NCBI RefSeq assembly: GCF_051020765.1
Contig: NW_027469216.1
Coordinates: 288,765 to 352,764, forward strand
Origin: Lasioglossum baleicum
Lineage: Eukaryota; Arthropoda; Insecta; Hymenoptera; Halictidae
Length of the DNA stretch: 64,000 nt
Reading direction: 5' to 3'
The position numbers and the translations under genes were made by a program. The first letter of the stretch is position 1. Each line of letters opens with the position of its first letter. Below the pieces are notes generated by a model. The model ran no database searches. It was not told where the DNA came from and saw nothing but the letters and a program-made list of their open reading frames with translations. Below, piece by piece: positions 46,806 through 61,600 of the stretch.

Positions 46806-49800
46806 TGACGTCATCGAGAAAGTTACGGCCAACTGGGAATTAAAGGTATATCGCCTTTCCGAAATTTCCGGGAGCTCGTCGGGCCTTCGGCCCCGCTCGG
46901 CTCGAGGTCGAGGTCGTCGGTAGCGACGATGGTGGCGGGGAGGTGCGCAATTGGTCTGTCATCGCCATCCTCCCCCCCAACCCCCCCTCACCCTTTAAAA
47001 TTAATAGAAAATGTAAACCTAAACGTAGAGTCGGATTTGTAACCTCGAAGTTACAAGTCCATTCGCTCAACTATCAAGGGAGAGTAAACGCGGCGACTGT
47101 GGCGGCACTCGCCGCCGATGCGATGTCAGCGTCGCGAAGTTGGCGTTAAATTCGAACGTTTGAATCAGTTATTTTCTTTCGGGCCCTTTTCAGCCCTGAA
47201 CCGTGGAAGCGCCGAAATTCGGGTTTCATTTTTAACGCGGCAGCTTATACCCCCCGTGCCGTTACCGACCACTGCCGGTGGTGGTCGGTAAGTTATCCTC
47301 CGCCGAGGTCGACGCGCGTTACCGATGCACACGTAAAAAATTTTCCGCGAATTTTCGCGAATTTTTCGCGCGGTAAGCCTTCGTCTCCGCGTCCTCCGTC
47401 CGACAAGCCTACTCTCGCCCGCACCCGTCGACCCGTTCTCGAGCAATACGGCGACAGAGAAACTTTGATTTTTCACTAATTTGACGTCATCGAGAAAGTT
47501 ACGGCCAACTGGGAATTAAAGGTATATCGCCTTCCCGAAATTTCCGGGAGTCCGTCGGGCCTTCGGCCCCGCTCGGCTCGACGTCGAGGTCGTCGGTAGC
47601 GACGATGGTGGCGGGGAGGTGCGCAATTGGTCTGTCATCGCCATCCTCCCCTCCAACCCCCCCTCACCCTTTAAAATTAATGGAAAATGTAAACCTAAAC
47701 GTAGAGTCGGATTCGTAACCTCGAAGTTACAAGTCCATTCGCTCAACTATCAATGGAGAGTAAACGCGGCGACTGTGGCGGCACTCGCCGCTGATGCGAT
47801 GTCAGCGTCGCGAAGTTGGCGTTAAATTCGAACGTTTGAATCAGTTATTTTCTTTCGGGCCCTTTTCAGCCCTGAACCGTGGAAGCGCCGAAATTCGGGT
47901 TTCATTTTTAACGCGGCAGCTTATACCCCCCGTGCCGTTACCGACCACTGCCGGTGGTGGTCGGTAAGTTATCCTCCGCCGAGGTCGACGCGCGTTACCG
48001 ATGCACACGTAAAAAATTTTCCGCGAATTTTTCGCGCGGTAAGCCTTCGTCTCCGCGTCCTCCGTCCGACAAGCCTACTCTCGCCCGCACCCGTCGACCC
48101 GTCCTCGAGCTATACGGCGACAAAGAAACTTTGATTTTTAACTAATTTGACGTCATCGAGAAAGTTACGGCCAACTGGGAATTAAAGGTATATGGCCTTT
48201 CCGAAATTTCCGGGAGCTCGTCGGGCCTTCGGCCCCGCTCGGCTCGAGGTCGAGGTCGTCGGTAGCGACGATGGTGGCGGGGAGGTGCGCAATTGGTCTG
48301 TCATCGCCATCCTCCCCCCCAACCCCCCCTCACCCTTTAAAATTAATGGAAAATGTATACCTAAACGTAGAGTCGGATTTGTAACCTCGAAGTTACAAGT
48401 CCATTCGCTCAACTATCAAGGGAGAGTAAACGCGGCGACTGTGGCGGCACTCGCCGCCGATGCGATGTCAGCGTCGCGAAGTTGGCGTTAAATTCGAACG
48501 TTTGAATCAGTTATTTTCTTTCGGGCCCTTTTCAGCCCTGAACCGTGGAAGCGCCGAAATTCGGGTTTCATTTTTAACGCGGCAGCTTATACCCCCCGAG
48601 CGTTAACGACCACTGCCGGTGGTGGTCGGTAAGTTATCCTCCGCCGAGGTCGACGCGCGTTACCGATGCACACGTAAAAAATTTTCCGCGAATTTTCGCT
48701 AATTTTTCGCGCGGTAAGCCTTCGTCTCCGCGTCCTCCGTCCGACAAGCCTACTCTCGCCCGCACCCGTCGACCCGTTCTCGAGTTATACGGCGACAAAG
48801 AAACTTTGATTTTTCACTAATTTGACGTCATCGAGAAAGTTACGGCCAACTGGGAATTAAAGGTATATCGCCTTTCCGAAATTTCCGGGAGCCCGTCGGG
48901 CCTTCGGCCCCGCTCGGCTCGGCTCGGCTCGAGGTCGAGGTCGTCGGTGGCGACGATGGTGGCGGGGAGGTGCGCAATTGGTCTGTCATCGCCATCATCC
49001 TCCCAACCCCCCCTCACCCTTTAAAATTAATGGAAAATGTAAACCTAAACGTAGAGTCGGATTCGTAACCTCGAATTTACAAGTCCATTCGCTCAACTAT
49101 CAAGGGAGAGTAAACCGCGGCGACTGTGGCGGCACTCGCCGCCGAAGCGATGTCAGCGTCGCGAAGTTGGCGTTAAATTCGAACGTTTGAATCAGTTATT
49201 TTCTTTCGGGCCCTTTTCAGCCCTGAACCGTGGAAGCGCCGAAATTCGGGTTTCATTTTTGACGCGGCAGCTTATACCCCCCGAGCCGTTACCGACCACT
49301 GCCGGTGGTGGTCGGTAAGTTATCCTCCGCCGAGGTCGACGCGCGTTACCGATGCACACGTAAAAAATTTTCCGCGAATTTTCGCGAATTTTTCGCGCGG
49401 TAAGCCTTCGTCTCCGCGTCCTCCGTCCGACAAGCCTACTCTCGCCCGCACCCGTCGACCCGTCCTCGAGCTATACGGCGACAAAGAAACTTTGATTTTT
49501 CACTAATTTGACGTCATCGAGAAAGTTACGGCCAACTGGGAATTAAAGGTATATCGCCTTTCCGAAATTTCCGGGAGCTCGTCGGGCCTTCGGCCCCGCT
49601 CGGCTCGAGGTCGAGGTCGTCGGTAGCGACGATGGTGGCGGGGAGGTGCGCAATTGGTCTGTCATCGCCATCCTCCCCCCCAACCCCCCCTCACCCTTTA
49701 AAATTAATGGAAAATGTAAACCTAAACGTAGAGTCGGATTTGTAACCTCGAAGTTACAAGTCCATTCGCTCAACTATCAAGGGAGAGTAAACGCGGCGAC

Positions 49801-52210
49801 TGTGGCGGCACTCGCCGCTGATGCGATGTCAGCGTCGCGAAGTTGGCGTTAAATTCGAACGTTTGAATCAGTTATTTTCTTTCGGGCCCTTTTCAGACCT
49901 GAACCGTGGAAGCGCCGAAATTCGGGTTTCATTTTTAACGCGGCAGCTTATACCCCCCGAGCCGTTACCGACCACTGCCGGTGGTGGTCGGTAAGTTATC
50001 CTCCGCCGAGGTCGACGCGCGTTACCGATGCACACGTAAAAAATTTTCCGCGAATTTTCGCGAATTTTTCGCGCGGTAAGCCTTCGTCTCCGCGTCCTCC
50101 GTCCGACAAGCCTACTCTCGCCCGCACCCGTCGACCCGTCCTCGAGCTATACGGCGACAAAGAAACTTTGATTTTTCACTAATTTGACGTCATCGAGAAA
50201 GTTACGGCCAACTGGGAATTAAAGGTATATCGCCTTTCCGAAATTTCCGGGAGCTCGTCGGGCCTTCGGCCCCGCTCGGCTCGAGGTCGAGGTCGTCGGT
50301 AGCGACGATGGTGGCGGGGAGGTGCGCAATTGGTCTGTCATCGCCATCCTCCCCCCCAACCCCCCCTCACCCTTTAAAATTAATGGAAAATGTAAACCTA
50401 AACGTAGAGTCGGATTTGTAACCTCGAAGTTACAAGTCCATTCGCTCAACTATCAAGGGAGAGTAAACGCGGCGACTGTGGCGGCACTCGCCGCTGATGC
50501 GATGTCAGCGTCGCGAAGTTGGCGTTAAATTCGAACGTTTGAATCAGTTATTTTCTTTCGGGCCCTTTTCAGCCCTGAACCGTGGAAGCGCCGATATTCG
50601 GGTTTCATTTTTAACGCGGCAGCTTATACCCCCCGTGCCGTTACCGACCACTGCCGGTGGTGGTCGGTAAGTTATCCTCCGCCGAGGTCGACGCGCGTTA
50701 CCGATGCACACGTAAAAAATTTTCCGCGAATTTTCGCGAATTTTTCGCGCGGTAAGCCTTCGTCTCCGCGTCCTCCGTCCGACAAGCCTACTCTCGCCCG
50801 CACCCGTCGACCCGTCCTCGAGCTATACGGCGACAAAGAAACTTTGATTTTTCACTAATTTGACGTCATCGAGAAAGTTACGGCCAACTGGGAATTAAAG
50901 GTATATCTCCTTTCCGAAATTTCCGGGAGCTCGTCGGGCCTTCGGCCCCGCTCGGCTCGAGGTCGAGGTCGTCGGTAGCGACGATGGTGGCGGGGAGGTG
51001 CGCAATTGGTCTGTCATCGCCATCCTCCCCCCCAACCCCCCCTCACCCTTTAAAATTAATGGAAAATGTATACCTAAACGTAGAGTCGGATTTGTAACCT
51101 CGAAGTTACAAGTCCATTCGCTCAACTATCAAGGGAGAGTAAACGCGGCGACTGTGGCGGCACTCGCCGCCGATGCGATGTCAGCGTCGCGAAGTTGGCG
51201 TTAAATTCGAACGTTTGAATCAGTTATTTTCTTTCGTGCCCTTTTCAGCCCTGAACCGTGGAAGCGCCGAAATTCGGGTTTCATTTTTAACGCGGCAGCT
51301 TATACCCCCCGAGCGTTAACGACCACTGCCGGTGGTGGTCGGTAAGTTATCCTCCGCCGAGGTCGACGCTCGTTACCGATGCACACGTAAAAAATTTTCC
51401 GCGAATTTTCGCGAATTTTTCGCGCGGTAAGCCTTCGTCTCCGCGTCCTCCGTCCGACAAGCCTACTCTCGCCCGCACCCGTCGACCCGTCCTCGAGCTA
51501 TACGGCGACAAAGAAACTTTGATTTTTCACTAATTTGACGTCATCGAGAAAGTTACGGCCAACTGGGAATTAAAGGTATATCGCCTTTCCGAAATTTCCG
51601 GGAGCTCGTCGGGCCTTCGGCCCCGCTCGGCTCGAGGTCGAGGTCGTCGGTAGCGACGATGGTGGCGGGGAGGTGCGCAATTGGTCTGTCATCGCCATCC
51701 CCCCCCCCAACCCCCCCACACCCTTTAAAATTAATGGAAAATGTATACCTAAACGTAGAGTCGGATTTGTAACCTCGAAGTTACAAGTCCATTCGCTCAA
51801 CTATCAAGGGAGAGTAAACGCGGCGACTGTGGCGGCACTCGCCGCCGATGCGATGTCAGCGTCGCGAAGTTGGCGTTAAATTCGAACGTTTGAATCAGTT
51901 ATTTTCTTTCGGGCCCTTTTCAGCCCTGAACCGTGGAAGCGCCGAAATTCGGGTTTCATTTTTAACGCGGCAGCTTATACCCCCCGAGCGTTAACGACCA
52001 CTGCCGGTGGTGGTCGGTAAGTTATCCTCCGCCGAGGTCGACGCGCGTTACCGATGCACACGTAAAAAATTTTCCGCGAATTTTCGCTAATTTTTCGCGC
52101 GGTAAGCCTTCGTCTCCGCGTCCTCCGTCCGACAAGCCTACTCTCGCCCGCACCCGTCGACCCGTTCTCGAGTTATACGGCGACAAAGAAACTTTGATTT
52201 TTCACTAATT
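46806..52210 (+). repeat. Block I, copy 2: same repeat with one extra monomer (5405 bp)
   Basis: Monomers start at 46806, 47482, 48148, 48823, 49509, 50185, 50861 and 51536. The first four match copy 1 at exactly 4727 bp and the fifth at 4729 bp. The last two match 45456 and 46131 at 5405 bp. The unit at 50185 has no partner; it shares CCGCTGATGCG with its neighbour 49509, so an extra unit was probably added by local tandem duplication. Unit 48823 is the longest (686 bp): it has TTTAAAATTAATGG and an extra C in AAACCGCGGCG near 49114. Confidence 0.87.
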
Positions 52211-55200
52211 TGACGTCATCGAGAAAGTTACGGCCAAGTGGGAATTAAAGGTATATCGCCTTTCCGAAATTTCCGGGAGCCCGTCGGGCCTTCGGCCCCG
52301 CTCGGCTCGGCTCGGCTCGAGGTCGAGGTCGTCGGTAGCGACGATGGTGGCGGGGAGGTGCGCAATTGGTCTGTCATCGCCATCATCCTCCCAACCCCCC
52401 CTCACCCTTTAAATTAATGGAAAATGTAAACCTAAACGTAGAGTCGGATTCGTAACCTCGAATTTACAAGTCCATTCGCTCAACTATCAAGGGAGAGTAA
52501 ACGCGGCGACTGTGGCGGCACTCGCCGCCGAAGCGATGTCAGCGTCGCGAAGTTGGCGTTAAATTCGAACGTTTGAATCAGTTATTTTCTTTCGGGCCCT
52601 TTTCAGCCCTGAACCGTGGAAGCGCCGAAATTCGGGTTTCATTTTTAACGCGGCAGCTTATACCCCCCGAGCCGTTACCGACCACTGCCGGTGGTGGTCG
52701 GTAAGTTATCCTCCGCCGAGGTCGACGCGCGTTACCGATGCACACGTAAAAAATTTTCCGCGAATTTTCGCGAATTTTTCGCGCGGTAAGCCTTCGTCTC
52801 CGCGTCCTCCGTCCGACAAGCCTACTCTCGCCCGCACCCGTCGACCCGTCCTCGAGCTATACGGCGACAAAGAAACTTTGATTTTTCACTAATTTGACGT
52901 CATCGAGAAAGTTACGGCCAACTGGGAATTAAAGGTATATCGCCTTTCCGAAATTTCCGGGAGCTCGTCGGGCCTTCGGCCCCGCTCGGCTCGAGGTCGA
53001 GGTCGTCGGTAGCGACGATGGTGGCGGGGAGGTGCGCAATTGGTCTGTCATCGCCATCCTCCCCCCCAACCCCCCCTCACCCTTTAAAATTAATGGAAAA
53101 TGTAAACCTAAACGTAGAGTCGGATTTGTAACCTCGAAGTTACAAGTCCATTCGCTCAACTATCAAGGGAGAGTAAACGCGGCGACTGTGGCGGCACTCG
53201 CCGCCGATGCGATGTCAGCGTCGCGAAGTTGGCGTTAAATTCGAACGTTTGAATCAGTTATTTTCTTTCGGGCCCTTTTCAGACCTGAACCGTGGAAGCG
53301 CCGAAATTCGGGTTTCATTTTTAACGCGGCAGCTTATACCCCCCGAGCGTTAACGACCACTGCCGGTGGTGGTCGGTAAGTTATCCTCCGCCGAGGTCGA
53401 CGAGCGTTACCGATGCACACGTAAAAAATTTTCCGCGAATTTTCGCGAATTTTTCGCGCGGTAAGCCTTCGTCTCCGCGTCCTCCGTCCGACGAACCTAC
53501 TCTCGCCCGCACCCGTAGACCCGTTCTCGAGCTATACGGCGACAAAGAAACTTTGATTTTTCACTAATTTGACGTCATCGAGAAAGTTACGGCCAACTGG
53601 GAATTAAAGGTATATCGCCTTTCCGAAATTTCCGGGAGCCCGTCGGGCCTTCGGCCCCGCTCGGCTCGGTTCGGCTCGAGGTCGAGGTCGTCGGTAGCGA
53701 CGATGGTGGCGGGGAGGTGCGCAATTAGTCTGTCATCGCCATCATCCTCCCAACCCCCCCTCACCCTTTAAAATTAATGGAAAATGTAAACCTAAACGTA
53801 GAGTCGGATTCGTAACCTCGAAGTTACAAGTCCATTCGCTCAACTATCAAGGGAGAGTAAAAGCGGCGACTGTGGCGGCTCTCGCCACCGATGCGATGTC
53901 AGCGTCGCGAAGTTGGCGTTAAATTCGAACGTTTGAATCAGTTATTTTCTTTCGGGCCCTTTTCAGCCCTGAACCGTGGAAGCGCCGAAATTCGGGTTTC
54001 ATTTTTAACGCGGCAGCTTATACCCCCCGAGCCGTTACCGACCACTGCCGGTGGTGGTCGGTAAGTTATCCTCCGCCGAGGTCGACGCGCGTTACCGATG
54101 CACACGTAAAAAATTTTCCGCGAATTTTCGCGAATTTTTCGCGCGGTAAGCCTTCGTCTCCGCGTCCTCCGTCCGACAAGCCTACTCTCGCCCGCACCCG
54201 TCGACCCGTCCTCGAGCTATACGGCGACAAAGAAACTTTGATTTTTCACTAATTTGACGTCATCGAGAAAGTTACGGCCAACTGGGAATTAAAGGTATAT
54301 CGCCTTTCCGAAATTTCCGAGAGCCCGTCGGGCCTTCGGCCCCGCTCGGCTCGGTTCGGCTCGAGGTCGAGGTCGTCGGTAGCGACGATGGTGGCGGTGA
54401 GGTGCGCAATTAGTCTGTCATCGCCATCATCCTCCCAACCCCCCTCACCCTTTAAAATTAATGGAAAATGTAAACCTAAACGTAGAGTCGGATTCGTAAC
54501 CTCGAAGTTACAAGTCCATTCGCTCAACTATCAAGGGAGAGTAAACGCGGCGACTGTGGCGGCTCTCGCCACCGATGCGATGTCAGCGTCGCGAAGTTGG
54601 CGTTAAATTCGAACGTTTGAATCAGTTATTTTCTTTCGGGCCCTTTTCAGCCCTGAACCGTGGAAGCGCCGAAATTCGGGTTTCATTTTTAACGCGGCAG
54701 CTTATACCCCCCGAGCCGTTACCGACCACTGCCGGTGGTGGTCGGTAAGTTATCCTCCGCCGAGGTCGACGCGCGTTACCGATGCACACGTAAAAAATTT
54801 TCCGCGAATTTTCGCGAATTTTTCGCGCGGTAAGCCTTCGTCTCCGCGTCCTCCGTCCGACAAGCCTACTCTCGCCCGCACCCGTCGACCCGTTCTCGAG
54901 CAATACGGCGACAGAGAAACTTTGATTTTTCACTAATTTGACGTCATCGAGAAAGTTACGGCCAACTGGGAATTAAAGGTATATCGCCTTCCCGAAATTT
55001 CCGGGAGCCCGTCGGGCCTTCGGCCCCGCTCGGCTCGACGTCGAGGTCGTCGGTAGCGACGATGGTGGCGGGGAGGTGCGCAATTGGTCTGTCATCGCCA
55101 TCCTCCCCCCCAACCCCCCCTCACCCTTTAAAATTAATGGAAAATGTAAACCTAAACGTAGAGTCGGATTCGTAACCTCGAAGTTACAAGTCCATTCGCT

Positions 55201-55614
55201 CAACTATCAAGGGAGAGTAAACGCGGCGACTGTGGCGGCACTCGCCGCTGATGCGATGTCAGCGTCGCGAAGTTGGCGTTAAATTCGAACGTTTGAATCA
55301 GTTATTTTCTTTCGGGCCCTTTTCAGCCCTGAACCGTGGAAGCGCCGAAATTCGGGTTTCATTTTTAACGCGGCAGCTTATACCCCCCGAGCCGTTACCG
55401 ACCACTGCCGGTGGTGGTCGGTAAGTTATCCTCCGCCGAGGTCGACGCGCGTTACCGATGCACACGTAAAAAATTTTCCGCGAATTTTCGCGAATTTTTC
55501 GCGCGGTAAGCCTTCGTCTCCGCGTCCTCCGTCCGACAAGCCTACTCTCGCCCGCACCCGTCGACCCGTCCTCGAGCTATACGGCGACAAAGAAACTTTG
55601 ATTTTTCACTAATT
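52211..55614 (+). repeat. Block J: five transitional type I monomers
   Basis: Monomers start at 52211, 52895, 53570, 54255 and 54939. Units 53570 and 54255 form a lineage with GGCTCGGTTCGGCTCG, CAATTAGTCTG and GGCTCTCGCCACCG that recurs at 56290 and 62403. Unit 54255 has a private GTGGCGGTGAGG and a shorter C run. Unit 54939 is preceded by GAGCAATACGGCGACAGAG and carries CTCGACGTCGAG, marks otherwise seen together at 17.8, 42.8 and 47.5 kb. Confidence 0.83.
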
Positions 55615-58600
55615 TGACGTCATCGAGAAAGTTACGGCCAACTGGGAATTAAAGGTATATCGGCTTTCCGAAATTTCCGGGAGCTCGTCGGGCCTTCGGC
55701 CCCGCTCGGCTCGAGGTCGAGGTCGTCGGTAGCGACGATGGTGGCGGGGAGGTGCGCAATTGGTCTGTCATCGCCATCCTCCCCCCCAACCCCCCCTCAC
55801 CCTTTAAAATTAATGGAAAATGTAAACCTAAACGTAGAGTCGGATTTGTAACCTCGAAGTTACAAGTCCATTCGCTCAACTATCAAGGGAGAGTAAACGC
55901 GGCGACTGTGGCGGCACTCGCCGCCGATGCGATGTCAGCGTCGCGAAGTTGGCGTTAAATTCGAACGTTTGAATCAGTTATTTTCTTCCGGGCCCATTTC
56001 AGACCTGAACCGTGGAAGCGCCGAAATTCGGGTTTCATTTTTAACGCGGCAGCTTATACCCCCCGAGCGTTAACGACCACTGCCGGTGGTGGTAGGTAAG
56101 TTATCCTCCGCCGAGGTCGACGCGCGTTACCGATGCACACGTAAAAAATTTTCCGCGAATTTTCGCGAATTTTTCGCGCGGTAAGCCTTCGTCTCCGCGT
56201 CCTCCGTCCGACGAACCTACTCTCGCCCGCACCCGTAGACCCGTTCTCGAGCTATACGGCGACAAAGAAACTTTGATTTTTCACTAATTTGACGTCATCG
56301 AGAAAGATACGGCCAACTGGGAATTAAAGGTATATCGCCTTTCCGAAATTTCCGGGAGCCCGTCGGGCCTTCGGCCCCGCTCGGCTCGGTTCGGCTCGAG
56401 GTCGAGGTCGTCGGTAGCGACGATGGTGGCGGGGAGGTGCGCAATTAGTCTGTCATCGCCATCATCCTCCCAACCCCCCCTCACCCTTTAAAATTAATGG
56501 AAAATGTAAACCTAAACGTAGAGTCGGATTCGTAACCTCGAAGTTACAAGTCCATTTGCTCAACTATCAAGGGAGAGTAAACGCGGCGACTGTGGCGGCT
56601 CTCGCCACCGATGCGATGTCAGCGTCGCGAAGTTGGCGTTAAATTCGAACGTTTGAATCAGTTATTTTCTTTCGGGCCCTTTTCAGCCCTGAACCGTGGA
56701 AGCGCCGAAATTCGGGTTTCATTTTTAACGCGGCAGCTTATACCCCCCGAGCCGTTACCGACCACTGCCGGTGGTGGTCGGTAAGTTATCCTCCGCCGAG
56801 GTCGACGCGCGTTACCGATGCACACGTAAAAAATTTTCCGCGAATTTTCGCGAATTTTTCGCGCGGTAAGCCTTCGTCTCCGCGTCCTCCGTCCGACAAG
56901 CCTACTCTCGCCCGCACCCGTCGACCCGTTCTCGAGTTATACGGCGACAAAGAAACTTTGATTTTTCACTAATTTGACGTCATCGAGAAAGTTACGGCCA
57001 ACTGGGAATTAAAGGTATATCGCCTTTCCGAAATTTCCGGGAGCCCGTCGGGCCTTCGGCCCCGCTCGGCTCGACGTCGAGGTCGTCGGTAGCGACGATG
57101 GTGGCGGGGAGGTGCGCAATTGGTCTGTCATCGCCATCCTCCCCCCCAACCCCCCCTCACCCTTTAAAATTAATGGAAAATGTATACCTAAACGTAGAGT
57201 CGGATTTGTAACCTCGAAGTTACAAGTCCATTCGCTCAACTATCAAGGGAGAGTAAACGCGGCGACTGTGGCGGCACTCGCCGCCGATGCGATGTCAGCG
57301 TCGCGAAGTTGGCGTTAAATTCGAACGTTTGAATCAGTTATTTTCTTTCGGGCCCTTTTCAGCCCTGAACCGTGGAAGCGCCGAAATTGGGGTTTCATTT
57401 TTAACGCGGCAGCTTATACCCCCCGAGCGTTAACGACCACTGCCGGTGGTGGTCGGTAAGTTATCCTCCGCCGAGGTCGACGCGCGTTACCGATGCACAC
57501 GTAAAAAATTTTCCGCGAATTTTCGCTAATTTTTCGCGCGGTAAGCCTTCGTCTCCGCGTCCTCCGTCCGACAAGCCTACTCTCGCCCGCACCCGTCGAC
57601 CCGTTCTCGAGTTATACGGCGACAAAGAAACTTTGATTTTTCACTAATTTGACGTCATCGAGAAAGTTACGGCCAACTGGGAATTAAAGGTATATCGCCT
57701 TTCCGAAATTTCCGGGAGCCCGTCGGGCCTTCGGCCCCGCTCGGCTCGGCTCGGCTCGAGGTCGAGGTCGTCGGTAGCGACGATGGTGGCGGGGAGGTGC
57801 GCAATTGGTCTGTCATCGCCATCATCCTCCCAACCCCCCCTCACCCTTTAAATTAATGGAAAATGTAAACCTAAACGTAGAGTCGGATTCGTAACCTCGA
57901 ATTTACAAGTCCATTCGCTCAACTATCAAGGGAGAGTAAACGCGGCGACTGTGGCGGCACTCGCCGCCGAAGCGATGTCAGCGTCGCGAAGTTGGCGTTA
58001 AATTCGAACGTTTGAATCAGTTATTTTCTTTCGGGCCCTTTTCAGCCCTGAACCGTGGAAGCGCCGAAATTCGGGTTTCATTTTTAACGCGGCAGCTTAT
58101 ACCCCCCGAGCCGTTACCGACCACTGCCGGTGGTGGTCGGTAAGTTATCCTCCGCCGAGGTCGACGCGCGTTACCGATGCACACGTAAAAAATTTTCCGC
58201 GAATTTTCGCGAATTTTTCGCGCGGTAAGCCTTCGTCTCCGCGTCCTCCGTCCGACAAGCCTACTCTCGCCCGCACCCGTCGACCCGTTCTCGAGTTATA
58301 CGGCGACAAAGAAACTTTGATTTTTCACTAATTTGACGTCATCGAGAAAGTTACGGCCAACTGGGAATTAAAGGTATATCGCCTTTCCGAAATTTCCGGG
58401 AGCCCGTCGGGCCTTCGGCCCCGCTCGGCTCGACGTCGAGGTCGTCGGTAGCGACGATGGTGGCGGGGAGGTGCGCAATTGGTCTGTCATCGCCATCCTC
58501 CCCCCCAACCCCCCCTCACCCTTTAAAATTAATGGAAAATGTATACCTAAACGTAGAGTCGGATTTGTAACCTCGAAGTTACAAGTCCATTCGCTCAACT

Positions 58601-61600
58601 ATCAAGGGAGAGTAAACGCGGCGACTGTGGCGGCACTCGCCGCCGATGCGATGTCAGCGTCGCGAAGTTGGCGTTTAATTCGAACGTTTGAATCAGTTAT
58701 TTTCTTTCGGGCCCTTTTCAGCCCTGAACCGTGGAAGCGCCGAAATTCGGGTTTCATTTTTAACGCGGCAGCTTATACCCCCCGAGCGTTAACGACCACT
58801 GCCGGTGGTGGTCGGTAAGTTATCCTCCGCCGAGGTCGACGCGCGTTACCGATGCACACGTAAAAAATTTTCCGCGAATTTTCGCTAATTTTTCGCGCGG
58901 TAAGCCTTCGTCTCCGCGTCCTCCGTCCGACAAGCCTACTCTCGCCCGCACCCGTCGACCCGTTCTCGAGTTATACGGCGACAAAGAAACTTTGATTTTT
59001 CACTAATTTGACGTCATCGAGAAAGTTACGGCCAACTGGGAATTAAAGGTATATCGCCTTTCCGAAATTTCCGGGAGCCCGTCGGGCCTTCGGCCCCGCT
59101 CGGCTCGGCTCGGCTCGAGGTCGAGGTCGTCGGTAGCGACGATGGTGGCGGGGAGGTGCGCAATTGGTCTGTCATCGCCATCATCCTCCCAACCCCCCCT
59201 CACCCTTTAAATTAATGGAAAATGTAAACCTAAACGTAGAGTCGGATTCGTAACCTCGAATTTACAAGTCCATTCGCTCAACTATCAAGGGAGAGTAAAC
59301 GCGGCGACTGTGGCGGCACTCGCCGCCGAAGCGATGTCAGCGTCGCGAAGTTGGCGTTAAATTCGAACGTTTGAATCAGTTATTTTCTTTCGGGCCCTTT
59401 TCAGCCCTGAACCGTGGAAGCGCCGAAATTCGGGTTTCATTTTTAACGCGGCAGCTTATACCCCCCGAGCCGTTACCGACCACTGCCGGTGGTGGTCGGT
59501 AAGTTATCCTCCGCCGAGGTCGACGCGCGTTACCGATGCACACGTAAAAAATTTTCCGCGAATTTTCGCGAATTTTTCGCGCGGTAAGCCTTCGTCTCCG
59601 CGTCCTCCGTCCGACAAGCCTACTCTCGCCCGCACCCGTCGACCCGTCCTCGAGCTATACGGCGACAAAGAAACTTTGATTTTTCACTAATTTGACGTCA
59701 TCGAGAAAGTTACGGCCAACTGGGAATTAAAGGTATATCGGCTTTCCGAAATTTCCGGGAGCTCGTCGGGCCTTCGGCCCCGCTCGGCTCGAGGTCGAGG
59801 TCGTCGGTAGCGACGATGGTGGCGGGGAGGTGCGCAATTGGTCTGTCATCGCCATCCTCCCCCCCAACCCCCCCTCACCCTTTAAAATTAATGGAAAATG
59901 TAAACCTAAACGTAGAGTCGGATTTGTAACCTCGAAGTTACAAGTCCATTCGCTCAACTATCAAGGGAGAGTAAACGCGGCGACTGTGGCGGCACTCGCC
60001 GCCGATGCGATGTCAGCGTCGCGAAGTTGGCGTTAAATTCGAACGTTTGAATCAGTTATTTTCTTTCGGGCCCTTTTCAGACCTGAACCGTGGAAGCGCC
60101 GAAATTCGGGTTTCATTTTTAACGCGGCAGCTTATACCCCCCGAGCGTTAACGACCACTGCCGGTGGTGGTCGGTAAGTTATCCTCCGCCGAGGTCGACG
60201 CGCGTTACCGATGCACACGTAAAAAATTTTCCGCGAATTTTCGCGAATTTTTCGCGCGGTAAGCCTTCGTCTCCGCGTCCTCCGTCCGACGAACCTACTC
60301 TCGCCCGCACCCGTAGACCCGTTCTCGAGCTATACGGCGACAAAGAAACTTTGATTTTTCACTAATTTGACGTCATCGAGAAAGTTACGGCCAACTGGGA
60401 ATTAAAGGTATATCGCCTTTCCGAAATTTCCGGGAGCTCGTCGGGCATTCGGCCCCGCTCGGCTCGAGGTCGAGGTCGTCGGTAGCGACGATGGTGGCGG
60501 GGAGGTGCGCAATTGGTCTGTCATCGCCATCCTCCCCCCCAACCCCCCCTCACCCTTTAAAATTAATGGAAAATGTATACCTAAACGTAGAGTCGGATTT
60601 GTAACCTCGAAGTTACAAGTCCATTCGCTCAACTATCAAGGGAGAGTAAACGCGGCGACTGTGGCGGCACTCGCCGCCGATGCGATGTCAGCGTCGCGAA
60701 GTTGGCGTTAAATTCGAACGTTTGAATCAGTTATTTTCTTTCGGGCCCTTTTCAGCCCTGAACCGTGGAAGCGCCGAAATTCGGGTTTCATTTTTAACGC
60801 GGCAGCTTATACCCCCCGAGCGTTAACGACCACTGCCGGTGGTGGTCGGTAAGTTATCCTCCGCTGAGGTCGACGCGCGTTACCGATGCACACGTAAAAA
60901 ATTTTCCGCGAATTTTCGCTAATTTTTCGCGCGGTAAGCATTCGTCTCCGCGTCCTCCGTCCGACAAGCCTACTCTCGCCCGCACCCGTCGACCCGTTCT
61001 CGAGTTATACGGCGACAAAGAAACTTTGATTTTTCACTAATTTGACGTCATCGAGAAAGTTACGGCCAACTGGGAATTAAAGGTATATCGCCTTTCCGAA
61101 ATTTCCGGTAGCCCGTCGGGCCTTCGGCCCCGCTCGGCTCGGCTCGGCTCGAGGTCGAGGTCGTCGGTAGCGACGATGGTGGCGGGGAGGTGCGCAATTG
61201 GTCTGTCATCGCCATCATCCTCCCAACCCCCCCTCACCCTTTAAAATTAATGGAAAATGTAAACCTAAACGTAGAGTCGGATTCGTAACCTCGAATTTAC
61301 AATTCCATTCGCTCAACTATCAAGGGAGAGTAAACGCGGCGACTGTGGCGGCACTCGCCGCGCAAGCGATGTCAGCGTCGCGAAGTTGGCGTTATATTCG
61401 AACGTTTGAATCAGTTATTTTCTTTCGGGCCCTTTTCAGCCCTGAACCGTGGAAGCGCCGAAATTCGGGTTTCATTTTTAACGCGGCAGCTTATACCCCC
61501 CGAGCCGTTACCGACCACTGCCGGTGGTGGTCGGTAAGTTATCCTCCGCCGAGGTCGACGCGCGTTACCGATGCACACGTAAAAAATTTTCCGCGAATTT

